Source: Semisulcospira habei
Lineage: Eukaryota > Mollusca > Gastropoda > Semisulcospiridae
NCBI GenBank assembly: GCA_036245525.1
Contig: BTPG01000006.1
Span: forward strand, 74,320,727-74,384,726
Reading direction: 5' to 3'
Length of the DNA stretch: 64,000 bases
In this document: one piece after another, positions 23,567 through 35,600 of the stretch
Position numbering within the stretch: the stretch's first letter is position 1
How the letters are laid out: every line of letters starts with the position of its first letter
Translations under genes and position numbers: made by a program
The notes under the pieces: model-generated
Databases searched by the model: none
Seen by the model: only the letters and a program-made list of their open reading frames with translations
What the model was told of the DNA's origin: nothing

Positions 23567-24110
23567 GTGGCAAGAAGCCCCCACATTTACATCTATGACA
23601 ATCTTTAATCCCTTTGAGCAAACAGCCAACTGCATGGTTACCAGTGCTGCTGGATGCATGAACAAAGGAGTTAAGAAACGAACCAATGCACACGCTCCAT
23701 CTCTAAACATATTTCTAGCTATTGTAAACAGACTACTCGAGCACACAAAACAGACAGCTTCATTTGGAAAGCAAAAGCAGCGAATTGACTAATTTATTGA
23801 GCTATCTACTGAAGCATGCAAAACTCATGAGGTCCATTTTGAATGAAGATGCATCGACTCCGGCACACAGTCTCATGAGGTTCACTCTGCATTAAGGTGC
23901 CGGAAAATTGGTAAAAGTGCACGGAAAAACAAATCCCAGAGTTTGATGCCACACGTTATTGCACACAGTATCCTTGATTTGAAGCGCGAGGCTCCCACAA
24001 CCCTACACATTATAAAGTAATGTTCACCTCTACAGTAATCAGGAAACAAATCATCCAATCTTTGTTCAGTTCATAAACGGGGAAGGTCGACTTAACTCCC
24101 TTGTGCAAGC

Positions 24111-24187
24111 TAATCCTTTGACTGTAAGTTTTTGTCGAGGCGATTCCTGCTGGAAAACAAGAACGCTACCAACAGTCAAAGTGTTAA
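24111..24187. repeat. Decayed family D hairpin
   Basis: TAATCCTTTGACTGTAAG ... CGATTCCTGCTGG ... CGCTACCAACAGTCAAAG, ending GTGTTAA. The arms carry several mismatches; the right TTAA border is intact. Confidence 0.55.
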
Positions 24188-24643
24188 CGGTACCAGTGGC
24201 TGAATTGCACTAGGGTTCTCACAGGTGCAAGCAAACATGCATGCACACGCAAACATACACAACAAGGGTGTGCATAGGCACCCTAAAACACAACCTCCAT
24301 CATTTCATTCTGCGCAGACTTTTTCATCTGTAAGCCGCACGCACACATTGAAAGAGTGGACAAAATGCAATTTACTCTAGTTCCTACAAACACTGAATAC
24401 TCTGACAGTCTGGAAGTCATTTGTTGGTCTAATGAACAAACAGAGCTTGGCAATACACCAATATTACATGTAAATGGTTGTAGTGCAAAAGTGACTTCAT
24501 GTGTGCACACACACTTATGGACCACAAGCCTCAATGATGAATTATGCATACAAAGTGTATGGTTTCGATCAAATGAGGGGAATTTCTCCATCCTGTCAAT
24601 GTGCTTCCTAAGTGGTACGTACACAATGTTTTTCATTGAAAGA

Positions 24644-24723
24644 TTAACTCTTAAACTCCCAGGACAAAATGACTTCCATTCTATTGAATGGAAGTCATTT
24701 AGTTCTGGGATTTTAAGGGTTAA
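24644..24723. mobile_element. 80-bp TTAA-flanked hairpin MITE
   Basis: TTAACTCTTAAACTCCCAGG ... TGACTTCCATTCTATTGAAT ... GTTCTGGGATTTTAAGGG TTAA. The core GACTTCCATTC/GAATGGAAGTC is perfect. It differs from families A-F but has the same TTAA border rule. Confidence 0.65.
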
Positions 24724-25394
24724 ACAGTAAAGATGATGCCGTCACTTCCCTAGTAGCTCTGCATTTGCACAAATTCATTCCACAATTTAAAAAAAAGTAA
24801 TACACAAAGCCGTATTATATGCTGAACCTAAAGAAGCAATTTTAGGTGCTAGACGTGTACTGAAAAAATAACATTTTACAGAACTCTCTATAATGTTTGC
24901 TGAAGAGAAAAATCAAAGTGAGGAAAAGATGCATAATTTAAAACGGTACATTAGTAAACTATAAACTGATACATGATGGTAGTATTAAACAATGAGCAAC
25001 ATTTGTGTAAAATGAGCAGTGTAAACAGAACATGACACAATATACACTAAAGACCAGCTGAACTCGGAAGCAGCACCAGTCTCTGATTCTTATATTAATT
25101 AATTATCAAGTTAAATGTTTTTCCTAAAAACACAGAGTACACACACACCAAGCGTCTCAATCTGCAGAAAATAATAAGAAATCATCATGAAACCCTTGGC
25201 GCAATTTGAACAGCGAGTAAAATAAACTGAGGAAAACAAAGCTAAGCGCTGGTCACACGTTCTCTCCTTTCACAATGCCCAACCAAGCACGAAAAGACAA
25301 AAATTGTTACACATCCTTCAAAGTTTCCTTACTAAAAAAAATAAATAAAAAAAGTGTCAAATAACTTTCAAAACCAACACATCAAAGATGGATC

Positions 25395-25565
25395 GACCAT
25401 GGTATTTCAAGGGTAGTGCAAGATTATCCCTCTGGCTATTGGTAGGGCAATAATTTCTGCAGGAATCATGACAAACAGCCCTACCCACAGCCAAAGGGTT
25501 AGCCTAGCACCTGGAAAGACCCCAAGCAAATCTGGTACAACCCAAGAATAATCACTGTTGATCTA
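25395..25565. mobile_element. Family A MITE with nested family D hairpin
   Basis: The left A arm (ATTTCAAGGGTAGTGCAAGA) is interrupted at about 25428-25501 by a D hairpin (CCCTCTGGCTATTGGTAGGG ... TTTCTGCAGGAATCATG ... CCCACAGCCAAAGGG). TTAGCCTAGCACC then resumes the A sequence. A TTA duplicated at the two edges is consistent with TTAA-type insertion. This is the second A element hit by a D element in this window. Confidence 0.6.
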
Positions 25566-25740
25566 TCTCCCACCACAGACATGTAGTCGTTGTAGGTCAC
25601 CTTTAAGGATTGATATTACTGCATTACAGAAAACACGGTGCAGTGCAGATTGCAGTGCTGATAGTATCTGGATATAAGTAATGGTGATAATGATGATCAA
25701 GATGAACAATCCCAAGTCTTTTCCCTACAGTTTAACCCTC

Positions 25741-25932
25741 TTAACCCCAAGGCACTATTTCCCAAATTTTGGACTTGTCACCTGACAACTATGTACCAGT
25801 TGCAGGAGATGGATGGACCATGATAATTCACTGGTTTGGTGCCTGAAGGCACCAAGCTTATCTGGCACGACCCTTGAATTATCATGGTCCATCCATTTCC
25901 TGCGGTAGGGTCTTGGGGCTAAATGATTTTAA
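25741..25932. mobile_element. Palindromic MITE, family A
   Basis: TTAACCCCAAGGCACTATTT to GGGGCTAAATGATTTTAA. Part of the left hairpin arm is deleted (CTGGTTTGGTGCC), so the stem is asymmetric. Confidence 0.7.
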
Positions 25933-26518
25933 ATTTTTAAAGTATCTTCAAGTCTTTTCAAACAGCTGTTTCTGTCCTGGTGACATGCTTGTTGTTTTCA
26001 AACAGACAAACTTAAATTTTCTTTCCGCAGTTTTCAAACACATTCAAGACCTTTTCACCAGCTGCTTCTGTGTCTGCTGATATCTGATATTTATGGAATA
26101 CCCGAATATGACCCGATAAGACGTGGTGATAATAATTAGATTACCAAGTGTGTTGACATGCTTGTTGTAGCCAATGGAGTGATGAAGTGATTTAACGCAC
26201 TGAGCCCTGATACAGTAAAACAGAGTGGATCGACCATTATAGTTCAAATAGGTGCTTGAATAGCTTGGTGATTAGAGGCACCAAGCTATATTGGCTGGCA
26301 CTCACCATTAACTATCATAGTTCGTTTGCTGATCAGCAACAGAGAGCCAGAACAACTGGACACAGTACCAAGCTATTCTGACATATTCTTTGAATCATGT
26401 AATATAGTCTTCAGAAGAACACCCCAAAATTAGATAATTTTGACCATGGAGCTCAATGGCTTCAATCCTCTCCATATAGCTGTGGCTGTTTGTTGTAAAT
26501 GGCTGGATAAGGAGTTCC

Positions 26519-26625
26519 TCATATCCTCTCCACATAGTTGCTGGGGAAGAGGCCCACAATACCATCTTTGCGACCTTTGCACCAGCCCATCTCATCCTCT
26601 GTTGACAGCTGCACAAACACGTCAC
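26519..26625 (-). CDS. PACSIN: PACSIN terminal coding exon, end of SH3
   Basis: 107 bp including the TGA stop. It encodes [34 protein letters not shown]. The conserved W of the SH3 ligand groove (GWCKGR) and the PSNYV strand are present, so the domain looks intact. Acceptor TTGTTCCCAG. Confidence 0.95.
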
Positions 26626-29600
26626 CTGGGAACAAAGGAGTGAGGAATCCTTAGCCAACACAAGACACATCAATTCATAAGCCATATGACAGCAACCAGC
26701 ACCATCCAGGGAATACATCTTGGTGCTGCACATTTTGGAAACAGGACTCCTCTTAACCCCAAGGCTGCATTTCCCAAATTTTGGAGTTCTCACCTAACTA
26801 TGTACCAGTTGCAGGAGATGGATGGACCGTGATAATTCAAGGGTAGTGCCAGATTAACTTGGTGCCTGAAGGCGCCAAGCTAATCTGGCACTACCCTTGA
26901 ATTATCACGGTCCATCTATCTCCTGTGATAGGGTCTTGGGGCTAAATGGGTTAAACAATGTGAAAACACTGCGCTGGTCAGCTGCAAAGATGAAACATTG
27001 ACTAAGAACACATTTGTGAAATGCTTAAGAGTTAATTACAGAATAAGTGCTTATTAAGAAACCTGGGAGTGGTAGCCCACCAAATCTAATCACAAGAACG
27101 ACCAACCTGCTTTAAATCCAACCTCATCCTCCTCGGCCCTATCGTAGTCATAGAGAGCACGGACGGCCCAACCCTGGCCACTGTCGTCCAAATCCACTCC
27201 TTCTTCTTCATCACCATCCATGTCTCCCTCACCAAATGGGTTATCACCATTACGGCTTGATCCACCGGATGCCATCCCACTGTAAAAAGAGAAATATAAC
27301 TAAAGTCACAGGATTCATCCCTTCTGAATGGGCTCATAAATCACAGCCCTGGGACTAATCCTTTTTTAACAGTGAGTTCCAGACCAAAAGGGTGATAGCG
27401 CAAGGAAAATCATAACTAATAAAAAAAAAACATGCTTAGAAAGGACAATTACAACTGCATAACCGTCTTTCTAGGCGTATTTCTTTCGGAACAGACTTCA
27501 TCTAGATAATGTCAGTAGTCACACAACTGAACCTTTCCGAGCAAGCTTCAGTCAACCAATTCACCTAATCTCACGTTTAAACATCACGTGTCAACAGTAG
27601 TAGCATTATTGTGACCACGCTCAGATCCTCCGATGTAACCCAGTCTGTGATCATAAACCTTACGGCTCAGAGCCGTCAGTCCAATATCACAACCAGTACA
27701 CAAACCTGCAACAAATGAGGGAATGAAAGAACTGATATCATGAAGTAGACACTAACCCCTTATGTGCTGGGGCAAGGTGAACACTACCCTGCTGCAAGAA
27801 ACATAAAACCTCACGAGCCCCTGCAGTCGCAGGGACTCATGAGGACTTGTCTCTTGTTAATCCTATGTTCTTCATGCCAATTTTTCTCTCATTTACATTT
27901 GTGTTCTTCACGCTAATATCGGTCAGCGTGCAGTCATTTCAGACGCGCAATGAGTGGTCATTGGCAAGGAAGGGGTTAACACATTCAACTTCAAGACATG
28001 CCGCATATGAATATACAGCAAAAAGTCAAATAACTAAATGGGAACCAATACGGAGGCCAGCAAGAGGCACAGATTTTCATGAGCACTAGCTACTACAGTG
28101 CTTCATTCAAAATGTGCCTCTAGCAGGTGAAAGAAACTGGAAACATAGCTTGCAACATAGTGGGTTGTTTTTTTTTTTAAATTAACTCTCTGGCTGTCCA
28201 TGGTGCTTTTTGTCACAATGATTCCTGCAAGAATCATTGTGACAAAAAGCACCATGGACAGCCAGAGAGTAGATAATACATTTTGTCAGCTTTTTGATAT
28301 CAGCTGTCAACTTGTAGTTTAGCACAAGGATAAGCACAACAGTTCATGAAAAGCAATATTGACTGACAAATCGCGAATAATGATGCTACTACATAAGTCC
28401 TTTGGAAACAGACTAAAGCTGTGCTTGAATGTTATGCTTCAGTGGCTAGTTCAGCATCAGTAGCTATTAACGTAAAAACTAGGGGAAAAAAAAAAGAAAT
28501 AGAGTTTACTGTCCCGAAATCTCTTCAAGAAATTTCTTTCAGTTAATCAAACAGCCTCAGGGACAGCTGGTGAAATGTACTAATATCATAACCATTGTGA
28601 GTATAGAAAAATTTGCGATTCACCATGCTCATGCCATGTTAATATATTTTACATTTTTGTCTTTCAAGGCAGCCATGGCAAGAGCCACATGCCACAACAA
28701 AATTCTGAACACCAAACGTACATTAGTTAGCATTTTAACACCTTCATGCACGTAGGCATCCTATGTCAGTGCCTGCGCGAACAAGGAGGTCCATTGCCTT
28801 CATAATTGCGTACAGTTGTACACTACGTGTATAATATTAACCCATAAAGCCCTGAAAACAACAGGATGTGGATAGACCATGATATTTAAGGATGTGTCAG
28901 AATAGCTTGGCGCCTCTATGCGCAAAGCTATTCTGATGCCAACCTTGAAATATCAGGGTTGATCTTCCTCCAGAACTGTGATATATACCTCCAAAGATAT
29001 CTACAAAAATTTGATAATTTCATCCTCAGGGCGTAAGGAGTTAGCAGGAATGGTCAGAAATATTCAACAAAGACCCTGCCGGCTCAGAGTTAAAATCATG
29101 TTGGCAATACAAACTGAACAAAGCAAAATAAGGTTTTGCACCTAACACAGCACAATAGTCCCCACTGACTGAGATGGTCAGGGTTTCACTCTTTCCAGAC
29201 ATTGCCATTACCAGCTAATTCCTATTCAACAACAAAAAACCTGGGCCATGGGGGACAGTAAGGGGAGAGAATGCAAAATTTGAGTGTGACCAGAGGGGAT
29301 GAGTGAAATATACTGTACTAATTAAAAGCCTACAAAACGACCACAAACTGCTTTCATAACATCCATGCATGAGATGCACACAATATAGGGGATATGGCAC
29401 ATAACACGAGCAAAATAAAAGTGCTGAAACATTTTACAGGATACACGACTTAACTGAAAAGTGTATGCAGATACAGGCCTATACCTGCAGTTTGTGCAGT
29501 GAAATGAATACATGTCCTGGCCTGTGATTTTAGACCTTACAGTGTCATCCATCAGGTCCAAACTTACAGCGCAGCACACATACATACCTCATGAACAAAC

Positions 29601-32600
29601 CCCTATAAAATGAATCAGGTATATCACAATACAAACACTAAAACAGTATACACACACATGCGTTGAGGGCATTTCAATATGCAGCTGTACTGTGTGAGTA
29701 CTAGAGCAACAGACCAACTCAGAAAAGAAAAACTCGGAATGGTCTTTCCATGCTAGACTGCTGTGCGCAGCTTTAGTTTATACTTTGTCTTTTTATCGCT
29801 CTCTGGCTTTGAAGCGGGCTGATTCTGGTCTTGTTGAGCTCCTTCCTCATCATCCCCAAATGGATTGAGCGTGTCATCGTACAAGTCTGAGCTGCAGAAT
29901 ATTTTGAATTGTAGTGGTAACACTGCCATGGTGTCACAGGGGAAAAAAAAAACAACCAAGAGGAACACATTTTTTATTACATGGGATTTTAAAGCTATGG
30001 ATGCAAAGACTATAGCAGGGATTTCAGTATATTGTCGACAAAGACCAGGAAAACATTCTAGCCCATAAATCTACTTAGATTAACCCCTTTGCACATGCAT
30101 CCACTGGTACTGTTTACAGTACTGATGGCTGCATGCACATGTGGGTTAATTAAATTACTTAGTGAACAGACCCTGAGACACTACACAACAAACCTCAATT
30201 ACCGAAGAATCCATCTGTGAAAAAACTCATGTCACTGCAGCGACATGATAAAAAATAATCTGGAAAAAGAAAAGAAAAAGACTCCACCTGCTAGCGTTTG
30301 GTCGTGGTGCACTTGTGGAAGTAGTAATGGCAGCCGAGTTTCGCTGAGAGCCAGAACCAGAGCCAGAGTACGCGGGAGGCTGGTCAGCATTGAAGCTCCC
30401 GAAGCTGTCCTCTCGCGAGTGACGAATACTAGTGATAGTGATGCCCCCTTCTCCTGTGTTCACAGCCCCCCTCCCTCGTTTGGAAATGGCTTGCAACTCT
30501 GGTGAGTACTCCTGAAACAATATGGTTATTTATAATAATAACTGTAACATGCTTCTACATTGCAGTCAAACCTGTTTTGATGGTTGTACATTGCTTAACA
30601 TCCCGACAGCAACAAGACTTTCTCAGGATGTGCCTGCACTGCTTGTGAAAAAAACCCCAACTAAACAGAATATTGAATGTATGTCTCCAGCCGGTCTAAT
30701 ACGCTAAATAAACCTAAGACCATTTAGCAACACACATCCAATATCAAGAGCTACAGAAAGCGCAGACAGTAGGGAGAGTTTAAAAAGGAAAATACAGGTG
30801 AATGGACCAAGGGTAGACATAAACACGTGCCCCAAAATAGAGGGGAAAACCCACCCACCCTGTGGGGCTGATCAGGGTGACCCTGGGAACTAAAAAGTAG
30901 TTCACCCCACCCAAGTCCCACAGGGCAGACCTGGGTGGTAGAAAACCTGTTTTGAGCAACCAAATATTTTCATGAAACAAGAATGGCAAAGCTCTAAAGG
31001 CTCACGTGCATTAATGAGCCATTATCACCTTTGTGACCTTGACCTTTCCAACACGTCGCTGAAATAAGCAAGTGTTCAAAAATAAGGGTTGGCTTTTGTA
31101 AATGCAAAGTCCGTATTTTCTAAAATAATTATGCATTTTTCACACTTCTGTCAACCTTTGTCAGTAGTGAACCAAAATAGTACAGATAGAAAGGGCTTAG
31201 ATACCTTTCCACCAAATTTTGTTGAAAAGCTTTGCAAAATTGCTAATAAAAACTAAAAGTCTACCACAAAATTGACATCTTTCACATCATTTGCTGATAT
31301 CTTGTGATCCTTGACCTTACTTACTTACGCCTGTCACCCCTACCCGGGTATAGGCCGTCGACGAGAGACCTCCAGCGACTCATGTCCTGTGCTTCTCCTT
31401 CGATTTTACTCCAGGTGGTTCCCAGTCTCTTGATGTCTGCTTGGAGGTCTCGACGCCAGGAGTTTCTCAGCCTACCTCTTTTCCTCTTTCCCTGGGGGTT
31501 CCATGACAATGCCTGCCTAGTGATACTGGAAGCTGGCTTTCTCAGACTGTGACCAATCCATCCCCATCTTCTTCGCCCAATTTCATTCTCTGCTGTTATC
31601 TGCTCTGTTTTCTCTTAGAGTCTGACGTCGCTAATCTTCTCTGGCCAGTGGATTTTCAAAATTCTTCTAAGGCGACTGTTTATGAAGATCTGTACTCTGT
31701 TGACTGTGGTTTTTGTCAATCTCCAAGTCTCTGCTCCATATAGGAGAACTGCTTTTACGTTGGAGTTAAAAATCCGGACTTCGGTGTGTTGACAGCTCTC
31801 TGGAACTCCACACTTTTTTCAACTGGAGAAAAGTTGACCTTTCTGAGGGGTCATCCAAATTAGCATGCATAGGAAGGTCTTACCATCAGGTATCTCTGGG
31901 ATGGAAGTTGTGTATATATGAGAAACAAGAAAGGCAAAGCCCTTATGCCTCGTGTATGACCGATCTACATGTGCGACCTTTGTGACAATAAGTAAAGGGA
32001 TGGCTTCTGCGCCAACAAGAGCCATGCTTTTTCAAAATTATCAGTTTTCACACATCTGTCAAACCACCATGACCATTGACCTATGTGATGAGTCAACTAA
32101 ATTAGTATACATAGGAAGGTCTTTGTGCCAAATTGGATTGAAAATTTTACAAACTGTTGATAATAATAAAATTCTACCAACAAGAAAGGCAAAGCTATTA
32201 TGGCTCAAGTGTATGACCTATGTGTGACCTTTGCGACAAAAGGAAAAGGGCTGGCTTGTGCACCAGCAAAATCCATGTTTTCTCAAAATGTAAGAAATTT
32301 TCACACATCTGTCCACTCCTCGTGACCCCTGACCTTTGCGATGAGTCGACTAAATTTGTATGAATAGGAATGTCTTATCAGCTACCTTTGTGCCAAATTT
32401 GATTGAAAAAATGTTAATACCTACAATTTTATCAAACATTTGCTGGCCTCTTGTGACCCTTGACCTTTCCAAGTGGTCATCCAAATTAGTACGCATAGAT
32501 AGGTCTTACCATCAGGTATCTCTGTGCCAAATTTGGGATTGAAGTTGTGAATAGTATTTGAGAAAAAAACATCTTTAGTCAAAATATGGCTATTTTGGGA

Positions 32601-35600
32601 CTATTTCCGGAGCTCTTGTGACCCTTGACCTTTCCCGAGAGATCAACCAAATCAGAATGCATATTAAGGCCTTACCATCAGGTACCACGTTTGATTGATT
32701 GTACATTGCTTAACGTCCTGACAGCAACAAGGCTTTCTCAGGACGTGCCTGCACTGCTTGTGAAAAAAAAACAACTAAACAGAACATTGAATGTATGTCG
32801 CCAGCCGGTCAAACACATTAAATAAACCTAACACATGGGGCCTAAATAAAGCCAAGACCATTTAGCAACACACATCCAATATCAAGAGCTACAGGCAGTG
32901 CAGACAGTAGGGAGAGTTTTAAAAAGGCAAATACAGGTGAATGGACAAAGGGTAGACAGAAACATATGCCCCAGAATAGAGAAAAACCCACCCTGTGGGG
33001 CTGACCAGGGTGACCCTGGGAACTAAAAAATACCTAACCCCACCCAAGTCCCCCAGGGCAGACCCGGGTGGGGGGGTACCACGTTTGAGGTTGAAGTTGT
33101 GAATAGTACTTGAGAAAAAACATCTTTTGTCAAAATATGGCTAATTTGGACCTATTTCCTTGTGACCCTTGACTTTTCCGAGGGCTCATCCAAATTAGTA
33201 TGTATAGATAGGACTACCATCAGGTATCTCTGTAGCAAGTTTGGGTTTGTAACTGAATAGTATTTGAATAAGAAACAACATCTTTTGTCAAAATATTGAT
33301 ATTTTGGACCAATATCCTGAGGTCTTGTGACCCTTGACCTTTCCGAGGGATCAACCAAATTAGTATGCATAGAATGGTCTTACCGTCAGGTATCTTTGTA
33401 CCAAGTTTGGGCTTGAAGTTGTGAATCGTATTTGAGAAAAAATAATTTATGTCAAAAAATTAATTTTTCTCTAAAATGTATTTTTTTCGAAAAATACTTA
33501 CCGATGACATTACTAATTGGAACCTTCACTTAACTCATCAATTTTAGCCCAAAAACTTACTGCGTCTCTCATCCTAGGGGAGGCAATCACTGGGGTGCCA
33601 TAGCCCGGACACCCCGAGTGGCCTCCCGCACTACCATATACGTTGGCGCACTCGCCCTTTCCCGCCAGTGACTGAGCCTTAGCACCACTGCGGCAAGCGG
33701 GGTAGGAGAGAGGGACCTCCGAGTAATGTCATCGGTAAGTATTTTTTCGAAAAAATATATTTGAGAGAAAAATTAATTTATTGTCTCAAAATCATTACCG
33801 ATGACATTACTAATTGGAAGAATTGCGAATAGGAGGAGGGTGCCGCTAGTCTGGAACCCCACCCAAAGCCCGCGAAGCACGCGGACTATCAAGGCCCCTC
33901 CCAACGCGCCCACTCCCGACAATTTTAGCTAGGCGTACCTATGGCACCTGAGGCGCCGAGAGGGAGTGCTGCGCCGCCGAGATGTCCCCCACAAGGCCAA
34001 GATTGGTGCGCTGGCTGGATAGGTCTCTTAGGTAGAAGCAGGCGAAGGTAGACTCAGCCCGCCAACCCACGGCTGCCACAATGTCCCTCACTACACAGTT
34101 TCGGTCAAAAGCGATACTTGCTGCCACTGCTCGGACTTCTTGAGCCCGGATGCGTATTGTTTTCGCTTGTTCTAGGGCGAGCTCTTTGTATGCCAACCGG
34201 ATCACCCAGCGTATCCATGACGAGATAGTGTGTGCCAAAATGTCTCATCTGCCCGGAGCCAAGGGTAGGAAAGGCGTGAACGCCCTTGTCTTAGTGGCTT
34301 AGTTCTGCGCAGATACACTTTAACCTTTTGCCACCGTAGTCTGCCAGCTAGATTTTTCCCCCCGAGTGTATGCCTTACTTTGGCTCACTTCCCTGCTACC
34401 GTAGTAATTTTGACACATTTCATTGGCCTTGTTTGTTGTAAAAATCTTATCATACCCCAACATATTTGGTATCAGTGGAAAAAGCAATTCAAGGTGAACT
34501 CGTAGACACTATGCTGAACAAAATATTTTGTAATGTTAAGATTTTACAGGTGTATAAAGAAGATGGGGTAAGAAGCCAAAAATCATAAACAGTTTCGGAC
34601 TGGGTTCTGAAAACATGCTGTTAGTGTATTAGTTAGCCAGAGTGTGAAAATTACAACTCGCCTAGCATTCCAGAGACATATTCTAGTGTGTCACCAGTAA
34701 ATAATCCAGAAAGAAAGGCACAACAGAAAAGTTTCTTCACACATAAAAGTTTTTACACCAAAATCCACCATTTTTTCGCACATGGGGACGTTTTGTATTA
34801 GAGCTTCTGATTTGTTGGTTTCAGCCCATACAAACAAGAAAAGTCACTCTACAAGTAAGGAAATGAGTGCTTGACATATTATAGTAGGTAGCTTCCCTTA
34901 GACCATACTGCTGGTATTGGCTGTTATACTGGTATCCAGCGCACAGATGTGTGCGCCTCGTTGGCAATGGGAAACAAGGCCAGCGCACATGTGTGCGTCC
35001 CGTCGGCAACGGAGCTTTGCTTGGGGCACACGTGTGTTCCATCGTCAAAAGGTTAAGGGCCCCGACAGGGTCCTGTAGGCTCGAGTCCCATGTCTGATCT
35101 GTCACCCTGAGAGGTCAAACTGTTACGACTTGTGGGGCAGAAGTAGGAACACGGTTCTTAGCCAAGAAGGCAGGGTCCGTCAGCAGCTGAACTGATCCAT
35201 CGGTCCTATGTTGGAGACAGGCGGGATGTACCGAAAAGGCATGGATTTCGCTAAACCTCGAGGCTGTGGCAAGTGCAAGGAGGAAACAGGTCTTTTTGGT
35301 AAGATCTCCCAACCGTGCTAAGGGTAGAGGCTCGAATCTCTCAGAGTTGAGCCAGGTGAGCACCCAAGATAGGTCCCAGCGTGGAACCAACGAGCGTGAG
35401 GCTGGGCGTTGCAGATCAAAGTGTGACATCAGATCTGCCAAGTCTTTGCACGCTCCCAGAGCTGGCCGTCCCAGGTGTCTGTACGTGTCTGCCACCATCG
35501 CCAGGTAACCCACTCCCCCCCCACCCCCCCCCTCCCTGGATGGTGATGGGAGCCAAATTCTGCCTGAAGAAAAGCCACAGGAAGAACTCAGCCAACTGGG

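Larger units (their letters stand above)
22530..26518 (-). other. Downstream of the PACSIN stop: possible long 3' UTR with hairpins
   Basis: No gene is supported. Immediately after the stop codon the sequence is non-repetitive for about 200 bp. It then holds MITEs and hairpins: family C at 23504-23566, D at 24111-24187, an 80-bp element at 24644-24723, A at 25395-25565 and 25741-25932, and a decayed one near 26194-26310. Minus-strand AATAAA signals occur at 23793-23798 and at the border of the element at 22318. Which signal is used, if any, is unknown. Confidence 0.4.
27280..29783 (-). other. PACSIN intron with several small hairpins
   Basis: Besides the elements listed separately (28186 and 28837), it has family C hairpins at about 27791-27857 and 28058-28125. 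No further coding exon is evident; phases of the flanking exons match without one. Confidence 0.5.

Noticed and set aside
24356..24730. 124-codon plus-strand open frame
   Set aside because: Its last 30 codons run through an 80-bp TTAA hairpin element, there is no recognisable domain, and an equal-length frame exists on the other strand.
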